A stretch of DNA of 64,000 bases, taken from assembly GCF_000215955.2 (NCBI RefSeq), contig NZ_AFNV02000012.1:62001-126000 (forward strand), read 5' to 3'. The translations under genes and the position numbers were made by a program. Shown one piece after another: positions 17,811 through 26,814 of this stretch (the stretch's first letter is position 1; every line of letters begins with the position of its first letter). The notes below the pieces were generated by a model that saw nothing but the letters and a program-made list of their open reading frames with translations, did no database searches and had not been told where the DNA came from. Origin of the DNA: Salinisphaera shabanensis E1L3A (GTDB lineage Bacteria > Pseudomonadota > Gammaproteobacteria > Nevskiales > Salinisphaeraceae).

Positions 17811-18328
17811 GGCTTTCCTGTATCCGGGGCCCGCCATGCGCCGACGATGCCGGCCCACATCCCGATGACCGTGCCTTGGCGCACGGCAAAACTCATAATT
17901 GGCGCTTCGCCATTCTGCGACAAAGCAAACCAGCGACCGCCATAACGCATCCGGTAATGCTCGGCGCTCGCGGCCTGAACGGCCAGCGGGTCCACAACCC
18001 GCTCGATGGCATCCATCACCACCCAGCCGTTCTCCAGGCGCGTTTGATGCCCGGCCCGCTCCGGCACACCGGCGCCGAAGGTCTTGAACCGGGTTGATAC
18101 CAGTACGATCGATCCGTCGTCGATACGAAAGGTTTCGACCCAGTTCTCCTTTTCTACCGAATGCATCCAGGCCAGTGAAAACCGGCTGTCGCCCTGCACC
18201 ACAAACGCGTAACGCAGCCCCTCGGCGTCGCGCACTGCAAGCCAGGTTCGCGGCCAGCCGACCAACCCGGCAAGCACAATAAGGAGCACCGCGCAGACCC
18301 CGTAAAAGCCTGCACGAAAGTGGGCCAC
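17807..18328 (-). CDS. DUF1850 protein of the TAXI-TRAP operon
   Basis: A 173-residue protein with one N-terminal membrane segment (residues about 8-28) and a periplasmic domain. It belongs to DUF1850, small proteins encoded between the binding protein and fused permease of TAXI-TRAP operons; the SLAWMHSVEKENWVETFRI stretch (His-Ser-Val-Glu-x) and the GAGVPE motif are typical. The role is not known; because it is always part of the transporter operon it may help assembly or couple the binding protein to the permease. It starts 15 nt after the binding-protein gene and overlaps the permease gene by 4 nt. Confidence 0.85.
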   Translation of the reverse strand: MAHFRAGFYGVCAVLLIVLAGLVGWPRTWLAVRDAEGLRYAFVVQGDSRFSLAWMHSVEKENWVETFRIDDGSIVLVSTRFKTFGAGVPERAGHQTRLENGWVVMDAIERVVDPLAVQAASAEHYRMRYGGRWFALSQNGEAPIMSFAVRQGTVIGMWAGIVGAWRAPDTGKP

Positions 18329-18343
18329 GAGCCGGCCGTGGCG

Positions 18344-19441
18344 CTAGCTGTCACTCCCCTCGGTGTCATCCTCGCCCGTTTCGTCTGCGTCGCCGCTCTG
18401 GCCGTTGTCGCTGTCATCGGCGTCGGATTTACCGTTCAGGCTGTCGTAGAACGACTGCGCGCCCGCTGCCAACGGCACGACCACATCGTCGCCCATACGT
18501 GAACGGTCGAACTGCTTGAGCGCGCCTACCGATACCTTGTCGGTACCCAGATAATCGTAGAAGCGTTTGGCCAGATCGCGACTGACCTCTTCCGACATCG
18601 AGGCGGGTGCGATCAGCAGGTTGCGGATTGCGACCGTATTCACTGCGTTATCGAGGTCGTAGCGCTCGCGCGCGCCGGCCGGGATGTCATAGGTTTCGTA
18701 GTAGGGATACTTCTCGAGCAGCTTGTCGGCGGTCTCGCCGTCGACGTTGACGAACGTCACGTCGGTGTTCTGCATCAGCCCGGTAATGCTCGAATTGGGC
18801 ACGCCGGAGGTGAAGAAGGCGGCATCGAGATTGCCGTTGCTCATTTCAGTCACGCTGTCGGCATAGCCGGTATGGCTCACCCGGGCGAGATCGTCATAGC
18901 TCATGCCGGCAGCTTCCAGAACCTTCTGCGCGCTTTGTTCGACGCCGGAGCCGACCTTGCCCACGCCGATGCGCTTGCCTTTCATATCGGCAACGCTCTG
19001 AATACCGCTATTGGCGGTGGCCACGACCTGCACCACATTCGGATACAGCCCGGCAATGGTCTTGATATCGGCGGTGCGGCCCTCGAACTGGCCCTGGCCG
19101 TTGATGGCGTCATAGGCGACGTCGCTCATCACGATGGCCAGCTGGTTGGTGCCGTCCTCGATGTTGTTGATGTTCTGTACCGATGCGCCGGTCGAGACCA
19201 CCTGCACCTGCGCCACCTGATCGCTGTCCTCGAACACGCGTTTGAGCGCACCGCCGATCGGGTAATAGCTGCCGGATGTGCCGCCGGTGCCAAAGATCAG
19301 ACTCACCGGCTCGCTGGACTGGCTATCGGTAGAGCTGTTGGCATCGGTCTGGCCAGCGTCGTCGTCGCCGTTGCCGCAGCCGGCCAGCAATAAACTCATG
19401 CAGGCCAGGCCCGCTATCCACAGACCGCTTTTGGTGGCCAT
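18344..19441 (-). CDS. TAXI-family TRAP transporter solute-binding lipoprotein
   Basis: A 365-residue periplasmic binding protein. The signal peptide ends in a lipobox (SLLLAGC), so it is probably membrane-anchored, followed by an acidic Ser/Asp-rich linker. The mature part starts with LIFGTGGTSGSYYPIGGAL, the hallmark of TAXI proteins, and continues with STGASVQNINNIEDG. The last 25 residues are a highly acidic tail (Asp/Glu/Gly/Ser), which is unusual and fits a halophilic periplasm. GGGGAC lies 8 nt before the ATG, which makes this start secure. First gene of the three-gene transporter operon. The ligand is not evident. Confidence 0.9.
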   Translation of the reverse strand: MATKSGLWIAGLACMSLLLAGCGNGDDDAGQTDANSSTDSQSSEPVSLIFGTGGTSGSYYPIGGALKRVFEDSDQVAQVQVVSTGASVQNINNIEDGTNQLAIVMSDVAYDAINGQGQFEGRTADIKTIAGLYPNVVQVVATANSGIQSVADMKGKRIGVGKVGSGVEQSAQKVLEAAGMSYDDLARVSHTGYADSVTEMSNGNLDAAFFTSGVPNSSITGLMQNTDVTFVNVDGETADKLLEKYPYYETYDIPAGARERYDLDNAVNTVAIRNLLIAPASMSEEVSRDLAKRFYDYLGTDKVSVGALKQFDRSRMGDDVVVPLAAGAQSFYDSLNGKSDADDSDNGQSGDADETGEDDTEGSDS

Positions 19442-19578
19442 ATATCGTCCCCTGTTCAATCGTTGTTCCATGGCCGGCCAATGAACGCCAGCCCAAACAC
19501 CAGAAATACCAGACGCCCACGAGGCGTGGCAATTAGGCCATGGTGGCATCTTCGAACAGCGCGTTCTCTGTGAGTGAA

Positions 19579-20427
19579 TTACGTCGCGCCGGCAACGCGC
19601 TCGGCGTGGGTATATACGTTGAAACGATCGCCGCGCAGAAACCCCACCAGGGTCACCCCAAACTGTTCTGCCAAGGTGACTGCATAGCTGCTCGGTGCCG
19701 ACACCGCGCATACGATCGGCACACCGGCCATCACGCTTTTCTGCAGCAGCTCGTAGCTGGCCCGGCCCGACAGCATGACGATGCAATCCGACAGTGGCAG
19801 CCGATCAGCGAGCAGCGCCGCACCAATAAGTTTGTCCAGGGCGTTGTGGCGGCCCACATCTTCACGCACCGACAGCAGCTCGCCTTGCGAATCGAACAAG
19901 CCTGCCGCGTGGATTCCGCCGGTGGATTCGAACACGCCCTGTTCGGCGCGTAGCCGGTCCGGCAACGACAACAACAGCGCGGGCGCGACTCGGCCGGGCT
20001 CGGCCTGTGTCGGTTGTCGCGCCCCCGGCGTCGGTGGCGAAAAACTGGGTTTGCCACAGACGCCACAGGCGCTGGTCGCCAGCGTATTGCGCTCGACGCG
20101 ATCGAGCCGCGCCCGCGCTTCGGGCTTGAGCATGAGCCGGATGACGTCCGCCTCGCCCGGGGCGGCACGCAGGTAGACGATATCGTCGCGCGAGCGAATC
20201 ACGCCTTCGCCGTGCATGAGGCCAGCCGTGAGCTCGGCGTCTGCGCCGGGTGTACGCATGGTGATCAGCGGCTCGGCCCCGGCGACATGAATTTCGAGCG
20301 CACGCTCCACGGCGAGCGTATCGTCGCGCGCAGCGAAACCGTCGCGCATATACGCCTGAATACGCACGGACTCGCGCGCGCAACCGGTGTCGCGGGCGCT
20401 GGCGGAATCGGCAGGGTTGGCGCTCAT
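19579..20427 (-). CDS. fdhD: Formate dehydrogenase accessory sulfurtransferase FdhD
   Basis: A 282-residue cytosolic protein that passes sulfur from a cysteine desulfurase to the bis-MGD molybdenum cofactor, a step needed for active formate dehydrogenase. The sulfur-transferring CxxC is Cys121/Cys124 in SACGVCGK; GGIHAAGLFD, VREDVGRHNALDK and SGRASYELLQK are family signatures. It is on the same strand as the formate dehydrogenase, moeA and mobA genes, interrupted by the AEC permease on the other strand. It has its own upstream region shared with that divergent permease gene. Confidence 0.95.
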   Translation of the reverse strand: MSANPADSASARDTGCARESVRIQAYMRDGFAARDDTLAVERALEIHVAGAEPLITMRTPGADAELTAGLMHGEGVIRSRDDIVYLRAAPGEADVIRLMLKPEARARLDRVERNTLATSACGVCGKPSFSPPTPGARQPTQAEPGRVAPALLLSLPDRLRAEQGVFESTGGIHAAGLFDSQGELLSVREDVGRHNALDKLIGAALLADRLPLSDCIVMLSGRASYELLQKSVMAGVPIVCAVSAPSSYAVTLAEQFGVTLVGFLRGDRFNVYTHAERVAGAT

Positions 20428-20589
20428 TGGCCCACGGTAACCGATCGCTCACGCCTTGGGCAGACGGCGTACCGCGAACGCGGCAGAATCTGTGTATTCT
20501 GCACGCGCGCAGTCCCTCTCGGCGTGGTCCAGCCGAATCCGGCACGGCGCATGCAACCGTTCAAACCTCCAGCCGTGCACGATCTCGAC

Positions 20590-21546
20590 ATGGATCTTTT
20601 CGCTGTATTCGTTCAGACCCTCAACGTCACCCTGCCGGTGTTCTCGATGGTCTTTCTGGGCATTGGCTTGAAACGCATCGGCTGGATCGACGATGCCTTC
20701 ATCAACACGGCCTCGACCCTGGTGTTCAAGGGCAGCATGCCGACACTGGTGTTCATCAGCATCGTCAAGGCGGATTTGTCACAAGCGTTACTGCCGGGGC
20801 TGATGCTGTATTTCACGGCAGCGACGCTGGCGTGTTTCGGTCTGGCCTGGCTATGGGCGATCTGGCGGGTCGAACCCGTGGAGCGCGGTGTGTACGTACA
20901 GGGCGCGTTTCGCGGCAACTGCGGCATCGTCGGCCTGGCGCTGGCGGCCAGCATGTACGGCGATTTCGGACTGTCCGCCGGCGGGATCCTGGTCGGTTTG
21001 GTGATTCTGCTCTACAACGTATTGTCGGTGGTGATTCTGGCCTGGTATCAGCCCGACCAGAAAGCCGACTGGCGCAGCATCAGCCGCGGCATCATCACCA
21101 ACCCGCTGATCATCGGCACGCTAGTGGCTATACCGGTCGCCGCCGCTGGCCTGCCGATTCCCGAGTGGGTGATGACCTCGGGCGAATATTTCGCCCGTCT
21201 CACCCTGCCGCTGGCGCTGATCTGTATCGGCGGCACGCTGTCGCTGGGCGCGCTTTATGAAGCCCGCGGCATCGCGTTTTCCGCGTCTGTTATCAAGATG
21301 GTGGTCTTTCCTGGCGTGGCCACGCTCATTGGCTGGCTGTGCGGCTTCGACGGGCGCGAGCTCGGCCTGCTGTTTCTGTATTTCGCCGCGCCGACCGCGG
21401 CGGCCAGCTTCATCATGGTGCAGGCCATGGGCGGCAACGCCCGCCTGGCGGCCAACATCGTGGCCGTGACCACGCTGGCCGCCAGTGCCACGATCACCGC
21501 CGGCGTGTTCGTTCTCAGCGCGTTGGGGATGATCGCGACCGCATAA
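20590..21546 (+). CDS. AEC-family (auxin efflux carrier type) permease
   Basis: A 318-residue membrane protein with about ten helices in two halves, of the AEC family that includes malonate and other carboxylate carriers such as MdcF. The start LPVFSMVFLGIGLKRIGWID and the segment GAFRGNCGIVGLALA (the conserved Asn-Cys-Gly after helix 4) are typical. The ATG at 20590 fits the family N-terminus; another ATG 39 nt upstream adds 13 polar residues. It lies between fdhD and the formate dehydrogenase genes, but on the opposite strand, so a role in formate or another small acid is only suggested by position. Confidence 0.82.
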   Translation: MDLFAVFVQTLNVTLPVFSMVFLGIGLKRIGWIDDAFINTASTLVFKGSMPTLVFISIVKADLSQALLPGLMLYFTAATLACFGLAWLWAIWRVEPVERGVYVQGAFRGNCGIVGLALAASMYGDFGLSAGGILVGLVILLYNVLSVVILAWYQPDQKADWRSISRGIITNPLIIGTLVAIPVAAAGLPIPEWVMTSGEYFARLTLPLALICIGGTLSLGALYEARGIAFSASVIKMVVFPGVATLIGWLCGFDGRELGLLFLYFAAPTAAASFIMVQAMGGNARLAANIVAVTTLAASATITAGVFVLSALGMIATA

Positions 21547-21555
21547 CGCGGCGGC

Positions 21556-22065
21556 TTAATCGGCGGCGTCGTCGCCCTTTTTCGCCTTCTCGCTTGCGTT
21601 CTCTCGACGCGCCTCGGAAAAAGCCTTGGCGCCGGCGATCAGCGGCGACAGCGTGGCCCATAGTTCCTTGTCGTGCAGCAGCTTGAACACGCCGGTCACG
21701 CCCGGTGGGTTGTAGGGCGTATCGTCGCTGACCGGTTTGGCAGCCTCGGTCATGCCGGCGTTGACGGCTGAAAAGGTGCGTTCCAGCTGGTCGGGGTCGA
21801 TCTTGCCCAGCTGCTGGGCAACCACCAGCAGATTGCGCATGCCGGCATGGCCCTGCGGCGTGTTCATGCTCTCCACGGCAATGCTCGAAATCTGCGGGAA
21901 CGCGCCGGCGAAATCCTTGAGCCAGCGAATCAGCCCGGAATCGTAGAGCTCATCGAGCAGACCGTTGATTTCGGCGACCCGCCCTTCCAGGCGCTCGAAC
22001 TCGGCCAGTGTGTCCTGACGGTATTGTTTGGCCTCGGCGGGCCGGTAATGAATCTGTTCTGCCAT
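21556..22065 (-). CDS. DUF1641 protein associated with formate dehydrogenase
   Basis: A 169-residue soluble, helix-rich protein of the DUF1641 family (Bacillus YjgD/YrhD). Family members are encoded directly beside formate dehydrogenase alpha subunits of the YjgC/YrhE type, as here, 48 nt downstream of that gene. The GVTGVFKLLHDKELWATLSPLIAGAK stretch is the most recognisable part. The C-terminus is charged and rich in Lys, Ala and Asp. Function unproven; it may be a small subunit or maturation partner of the enzyme. It contains no cysteine, so it binds no Fe-S cluster of its own. Confidence 0.85.
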   Translation of the reverse strand: MAEQIHYRPAEAKQYRQDTLAEFERLEGRVAEINGLLDELYDSGLIRWLKDFAGAFPQISSIAVESMNTPQGHAGMRNLLVVAQQLGKIDPDQLERTFSAVNAGMTEAAKPVSDDTPYNPPGVTGVFKLLHDKELWATLSPLIAGAKAFSEARRENASEKAKKGDDAAD

Positions 22066-22113
22066 GGCGAAGTCCTGAAAAATCGATATGCGAAGACGAA
22101 TGCGGGGCCCTGA

Positions 22114-25110
22114 TCAGAGCCCGCTATCGGTCGGCCGGGCCTTGGGCGGGCGCTTGTAGTCTTCGCGCTTCCACTTGGCATTGACCTGTACGCCCGAGAC
22201 CGGGTTCGGCGTGGCATTGCGCTGATTGTTTGCCTTGAGCGGCGCATGCCCGTCGACGCTGAGTATTTCCATCTTCACCGCCAGCTCCTTGTAGGCCGGC
22301 GTGTCGGTGTCCTTGTCCGACTCGAAGCTGGTGAGCACGTTGATCGCTTCGATGTTCTTCTTGCCGTGCATGGGCATATACATCTGCTTGCCCGCCACGC
22401 GATCGGTGACTTCGACGCTGGCCTTGATCGCGCCGCGACGCGACACGAGCCGTACGATGCTGCCGGGTTTTACGCCGCGCTCGGCCGCGAGCTCGGGTGA
22501 CACTTCGACAAAGCTGCCCGGAATCTTGAACACGATGCCGGCGGTCTCGTCGGTGAGGTTGCCTTCGTGGAAGTGCTCGAGCAAACGACCGTTGTTCAGG
22601 TGCAGATCGTACTCGTCATCGGGCTGGTCGGTCGGCTCGGTCCAGTGCACCGGGTGGAAACGGGCCATCCCGTTCTCGAAATGAAACTGGCCGTTCGAAT
22701 ACAGATTGGCCTGGCTCGTGCCATCGGCCGCGACCGGCCACTGCTGTGAGTTGAAGCCTTCGAGCCGATCGTAGTGGACGCCCGCGAACATATCGGCAAT
22801 CGAGGCGGCCTCGTGCATGATTTCGCTGGGGTGGCTGTAGTTCCAGTCCGCGCCCATCGCACGCGCCAGCTCGGTATGAATAAGCCAGTCGGGTTTGGAA
22901 TCGCCCAGCGGCTCGAAGACCTTGTACAGGCGCTGAATACGGCGCTCGGTGTTGGTGAACGTGCCTTCTTTCTCTACCGACGGGCTGGCCGGCAGGACCA
23001 CATCGGCGAACTCGCAGGTGCGCGAGAAGAACATGTCCTGCACGACCATGAATTCGAGCTTCTCGAAAGCCGACTGCACATGCAGCGCATCGGAATCGAC
23101 AATGCCCATGTCTTCACCGGCCACATAGAGCGCTTTCAGGTCACCGTCGTGCATATGGGTGACCATCTCGTGGTTGTTCAACCCCTTACGTGTGGTGAGT
23201 TCCACACCCCAGGCCTGCTCGTAGCGGGCGCGCACGGTGTCGTCGGTCACGAAATCGTAGCCGGGGAAACGCCCTGGCATGCAGCCGAAGTCGCTCGCGC
23301 CCTGCACATTGTTATGGCCGCGCATCGGGTAACCGCCGGTAGCGAAGCCGCCCATGTTGCCGGTGAGCAGCAACAGGTTGCACAGCGCGGTGGCGGTGTC
23401 CGACCCCATGGTGTGCTGGGTCACGCCCATGGCCCAGATGCCGCAGATGGTCTTGGCTTCGAGCACCATGTCGACAATACGATCCAGCTCGTCCTGGCTC
23501 AGGCCACAGCGCTGCTGGGCGAATTCCATCGTGAACGGCTCGAGGCTTTTGACGTAGTCGTCGTATTCTTCGACAGACTTTTCGATGAAGGCGTCGTCGG
23601 CACGCCCCAATTCGACGATGCGCTTGGCCACCGCATTCAGCCAGATCATGTCCGTACCCGGCTCGGGTTTGACGAACATATCGGCACGCTGCGCCATTTC
23701 GTTCTTACGCAGGTCGGCGACGATATGCTTCTGGCCGTGCAGCTTCTTGGCGCGCTTGAGCCGGGTCGCGATCACCGGATGGCTTTCAGCCGTGTTCGAA
23801 CCCACGATGATCAACAGTTCCGAGGCAGCCAGATCGGCAATCGAGCCGGTGTCCGCGCCGTAGCCGACGGTACGCCAGAGGCTCTCGGTCGCGGGCGCCT
23901 GGCAGTAGCGCGAGCAGTTGTCGATATTATTCGTGCCCATCACCGCGCGCGCGAACTTCTGCATCAGATAGCCTTCCTCGTTCGTGCATTTCGAGGAGGC
24001 GATATAGGCCAGAGCGTCCGGCCCATTGGCCTCGCGGATTTCGTTGAAACGACGTGCGATCAGCGCATAGGCTTCCTCCCATTCGGCTTCGCGGAAGGCG
24101 CCGTTTTCACGGATCAGCGGCTTGGTCAGGCGATGTTCGCTGTTGATATGGCCCCAGCCGAACTTGCCCTTGATACAGGTTGAAATGCCGTTGGCCGGTG
24201 CTTCCGGCTGCGGCTGCACCTTGAGCAGTTCGCGCCCGCGCGTCCACATCTCGAACGAACAGCCCACACCGCAGTAGGTGCACACGGTCTTGGTGCGTTT
24301 GAGCTCGGTTTCGCGCATCGCCGCGTCGACTTCCGAGACGGCAAAGATCGGCCCAAAGCCCGTGGTGTGCTCAGCCGCCTTGACCAGTTCGATCGCCGAG
24401 CGGCCCAGCTGCTGGTAACGCCCACGCGCCTGTGGCGACAGCGCGGTCATCGGCCCGACATTGCCGATCATGGTTTTTTCCAAGAGCGCGTTGCAGGGGC
24501 AGACCGTCACGCAGTGCCCGCAGGAGACACAGGAGGAATCTTCGATCGGGATATCGTCGTCCCAGATCACGCGCGGGCGGTCGCGGCTCCAGTCGATCGA
24601 CAGCGTTTCGTTGACCTGCAGGTTCTGGCAGGCCTCGACACAGCGGCCGCACAGGATGCACTGGTCCGGATCGTAGATATAGAACGGGTTCGAGTAGTCC
24701 TTTTCGTAGGGCTTGCCGCGAAATTCGTAGTGCTGACCCGGCACTTCCATGTCGCGCACGGTGTTGTGCACTTCACAGTTGCCGTTGTTGTTGTCGCACA
24801 CCGAGCAGTACAGATCGTGATTGGAGGCGATGCGGTCGATGCCTTCGTGACGCGCTGCATGCGCGGTATCGCTTTCGATCGTGACCTCAAGGCCGGGTTT
24901 TACCGCCACGCTGCAACCGCGCACAAGATTGCCGTCGATCTCTACAAAACAGGTATCGCAGGTTTGCAGCGGGCCCAGGCTGGGGTGATAGCAGACATGT
25001 GGCAGATAGATGCCGGTGCCATCCAACGCCTCGGGCAGCAGCTGGCCGGGGCGTGCCCATACCGTACGCCCATCAACCGTGATTTCGATCTGTTCGGCGA
25101 CGTCATCCAT
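22114..25110 (-). CDS. fdhF: Formate dehydrogenase alpha subunit, cytosolic FdhA/YjgC type
   Basis: A 998-residue molybdenum/tungsten bis-MGD oxidoreductase expected to oxidise formate to CO2. Domains in order: 2Fe-2S ferredoxin (Cys40, 51, 54, 66); NuoG-like His-Cys3 cluster (His98, Cys102, 105, 112); two 4Fe-4S clusters (Cys151-161 and Cys194-204); then the catalytic part with its own 4Fe-4S cluster (Cys277, 280, 284, 312). The Mo ligand is Cys403, where E. coli FdhF has selenocysteine. The next residue is Gln404 instead of the His normally needed in formate dehydrogenases. No NAD-binding diaphorase subunit is encoded nearby. AGGAGA precedes the ATG at 25110. DUF1641 follows in the same operon. 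Confidence 0.88.
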   Translation of the reverse strand: MDDVAEQIEITVDGRTVWARPGQLLPEALDGTGIYLPHVCYHPSLGPLQTCDTCFVEIDGNLVRGCSVAVKPGLEVTIESDTAHAARHEGIDRIASNHDLYCSVCDNNNGNCEVHNTVRDMEVPGQHYEFRGKPYEKDYSNPFYIYDPDQCILCGRCVEACQNLQVNETLSIDWSRDRPRVIWDDDIPIEDSSCVSCGHCVTVCPCNALLEKTMIGNVGPMTALSPQARGRYQQLGRSAIELVKAAEHTTGFGPIFAVSEVDAAMRETELKRTKTVCTYCGVGCSFEMWTRGRELLKVQPQPEAPANGISTCIKGKFGWGHINSEHRLTKPLIRENGAFREAEWEEAYALIARRFNEIREANGPDALAYIASSKCTNEEGYLMQKFARAVMGTNNIDNCSRYCQAPATESLWRTVGYGADTGSIADLAASELLIIVGSNTAESHPVIATRLKRAKKLHGQKHIVADLRKNEMAQRADMFVKPEPGTDMIWLNAVAKRIVELGRADDAFIEKSVEEYDDYVKSLEPFTMEFAQQRCGLSQDELDRIVDMVLEAKTICGIWAMGVTQHTMGSDTATALCNLLLLTGNMGGFATGGYPMRGHNNVQGASDFGCMPGRFPGYDFVTDDTVRARYEQAWGVELTTRKGLNNHEMVTHMHDGDLKALYVAGEDMGIVDSDALHVQSAFEKLEFMVVQDMFFSRTCEFADVVLPASPSVEKEGTFTNTERRIQRLYKVFEPLGDSKPDWLIHTELARAMGADWNYSHPSEIMHEAASIADMFAGVHYDRLEGFNSQQWPVAADGTSQANLYSNGQFHFENGMARFHPVHWTEPTDQPDDEYDLHLNNGRLLEHFHEGNLTDETAGIVFKIPGSFVEVSPELAAERGVKPGSIVRLVSRRGAIKASVEVTDRVAGKQMYMPMHGKKNIEAINVLTSFESDKDTDTPAYKELAVKMEILSVDGHAPLKANNQRNATPNPVSGVQVNAKWKREDYKRPPKARPTDSGL

Positions 25111-25182
25111 GCATAGTCTCCTAAGTCGGCCCTGATACATTGCATCTTCGCACGATCATGTTGCACGCAAGATAAAGGCCAT

Positions 25183-25214
25183 AAAAAAGCCCGTCGTGCG
25201 AGGCACGACGAGCT
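25183..25214 (-). terminator. Rho-independent terminator after the OFA carrier and small subunit
   Basis: On the minus strand, AGCTCGTCGTGC pairs with GCACGACGGGCT (12 bp, one wobble) around loop CTC, followed by six T. It separates the transporter pair from the formate dehydrogenase gene, 36 nt after the small-subunit stop. Confidence 0.85.
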
Positions 25215-25249
25215 TCAGACGATGGCGGACGCTGCCTACTGGCCAGCGT

Positions 25250-25384
25250 TCAGCCGGTGAACAGACGTAGCGCCTTCACCAGCGTTTCGCAAAAACCCCA
25301 GAGGGCGGGGATCGTGACCAGGGCCCAGAGGGCGGCGATCTGCCATGTCGGCGTCGTGGCCGCAGATGTGGCTTCGGTATTCAT
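25250..25384 (-). CDS. Small membrane partner of the OFA-family MFS transporter, 44 residues
   Basis: A 44-residue protein with one hydrophobic helix (residues about 15-33: WQIAALWALVTIPALWGF) and a short basic tail (KALRLF). It was found by reading the gap between the carrier and the terminator: AGGAG lies 7 nt before the ATG, the frame ends 36 nt before a strong terminator, and it follows the carrier gene by 68 nt. It resembles the little-known small proteins that accompany oxalate/formate-type MFS carriers in Proteobacteria (MFS transporter small subunit); that match is from memory, not from a search. A second ATG immediately upstream could also serve. Probably a single-pass subunit or stabiliser of the carrier. 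Confidence 0.65.
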   Translation of the reverse strand: MNTEATSAATTPTWQIAALWALVTIPALWGFCETLVKALRLFTG

Positions 25385-25452
25385 CATTGTCTCCTGCATG
25401 ATGCAGCAAATCAAATCCGTAAATTCATGGAGCGCGCAACGCGGCGTGTGGC

Positions 25453-26814
25453 CTATTCGGGATTACTGGGGTCGCCTTCGTGGTGGTGCTTGTCGTCCAC
25501 CGGGCGCACGAGCAGGTTGCAGACCAGTCCCACGGCCAGCAGAGCCACCATGATGTAGAGCGTCGTGGTATAGGCATCCGCGGGCGCCACGCCGGCGTCG
25601 ATACGCCCTTCGCGCAGCTGGTTGAGCAGCACCGGCCCTGCCACGCCGGCCGCAGCCCAGGCCGTGAGCAGGCGGCCATGAATGGCGCCGACGTGCATGG
25701 TGCCGAAGATATCGCGCAGGTAAGCCGGCACGGTGGCAAACCCGCCACCATACATCGACACGATGATGCAGCAGGCCAGCACGAACAGCACGATGTTGCC
25801 GCCGGCCGCGATACTCGGCACCGCGGCATAGAGCAGCATGCCGAGCACGAAGAAGATGACGTACGTCATCTTGCGGCCGATGTAGTCCGAGGTGGAGGCC
25901 CAGAAGAAGCGCCCGGCCATATTGAAGATCGACAACACGCCCACGAAGCCCGCAGCCGCGGCGGCGCTGGTGCCGACCATTTCCTGGGCCATCGGCGAGG
26001 CTTGCTCTAACAGCGCGATACCGGCGGTGACGTTGAGAAACAACACCATCCAGATGAAATAGAACTGTGGCGTTTTCATCGCCTGGTTCACGTGCACATG
26101 ATTGCGCGTGATCATCTTGTCCTGTTTACCGTCCTGTTCGGGATCGAAGCCCTGCGGCTGCCAGTCCTTGGCGGGGATACGCACAATCAGCGCGCCGATC
26201 ATCATGAACAGGAAGTAGATGATACCCATGGCCACGAACGTGGAACCCACGCCGACCGTGTCGGGCCCGGAAAACAACCCCATCAGCGATGTCGCCAGCG
26301 GCGAGCCGATCATCGCACCGCCACCGAAACCCATGATCGCCATACCGGTGGCGAGTCCGGGCCGGTCGGGAAACCACTTGATCAGCGTGGATACCGGCGA
26401 GATATAGCCGATACCCAGGCCGATGCCGCCGATCACGCCGTAGCCCAGATAGACCAGCCAGATCTGATGCCACCACACGCCAAAGGCCGACACGATAAAG
26501 CCACCGCCGAAGCAGGCTGCGGATAGCGTCATGGCCTTGCGCGGGCCGACCCGCTCCAGCCACCGGCCGCCAAAGGCTGCGGACAGACCGAGTGCCGCGA
26601 TGGCCAGTGAAAATATCCAGGCCAACGTCGACTGCGACCAGTCTGCCGGCGCGGATTCGGTTACGCCGACGATCTGTGTCAACGGAATCTTGAATACCGA
26701 AAATGCATACACCTGCCCGATACACAAGTGGATACACAGCGCAGCAGGCGGGACCATCCACCGATTGAACCCCGGTTTGGCAACCGTACTGGATTTATCG
26801 AAAAAACCGGCCAT
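25453..26814 (-). CDS. OFA-family MFS transporter (oxalate/formate antiporter-like)
   Basis: A 453-residue, 12-helix major facilitator of the OFA family, which exchanges or imports small carboxylates such as oxalate and formate. Family marks are WMVPPAALCIHLCIGQVYAFSVF in helix 1, GYGVIGGIGLGIGYISPVSTLIKWFPDRPGLATGMAIMGFG between helices 4 and 5 (the region from about residue 125 to 165), and a cytosolic 4-Fe-independent tail rich in His and Asp at the end. The ATG giving MAGFFDKSST is used, not an upstream start. Oxalate-degrading genes (frc, oxc) are absent here, while a formate dehydrogenase follows, so formate uptake is the better guess. It shares a transcript with the 44-residue gene. 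Confidence 0.85.
   Translation of the reverse strand: MAGFFDKSSTVAKPGFNRWMVPPAALCIHLCIGQVYAFSVFKIPLTQIVGVTESAPADWSQSTLAWIFSLAIAALGLSAAFGGRWLERVGPRKAMTLSAACFGGGFIVSAFGVWWHQIWLVYLGYGVIGGIGLGIGYISPVSTLIKWFPDRPGLATGMAIMGFGGGAMIGSPLATSLMGLFSGPDTVGVGSTFVAMGIIYFLFMMIGALIVRIPAKDWQPQGFDPEQDGKQDKMITRNHVHVNQAMKTPQFYFIWMVLFLNVTAGIALLEQASPMAQEMVGTSAAAAAGFVGVLSIFNMAGRFFWASTSDYIGRKMTYVIFFVLGMLLYAAVPSIAAGGNIVLFVLACCIIVSMYGGGFATVPAYLRDIFGTMHVGAIHGRLLTAWAAAGVAGPVLLNQLREGRIDAGVAPADAYTTTLYIMVALLAVGLVCNLLVRPVDDKHHHEGDPSNPE

Noticed and set aside
16698-17945. Long plus-strand frame opposite the TRAP permease
   Set aside because: The product is dominated by Arg, His and Gln, typical of antisense to membrane-protein genes, and no ribosome site or function is evident.
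22774-24183. Long open frame opposite the formate dehydrogenase gene
   Set aside because: The coding strand has every Fe-S and Mo motif. The antisense product is low-complexity and rich in His, Arg and Gly with no recognisable domain.
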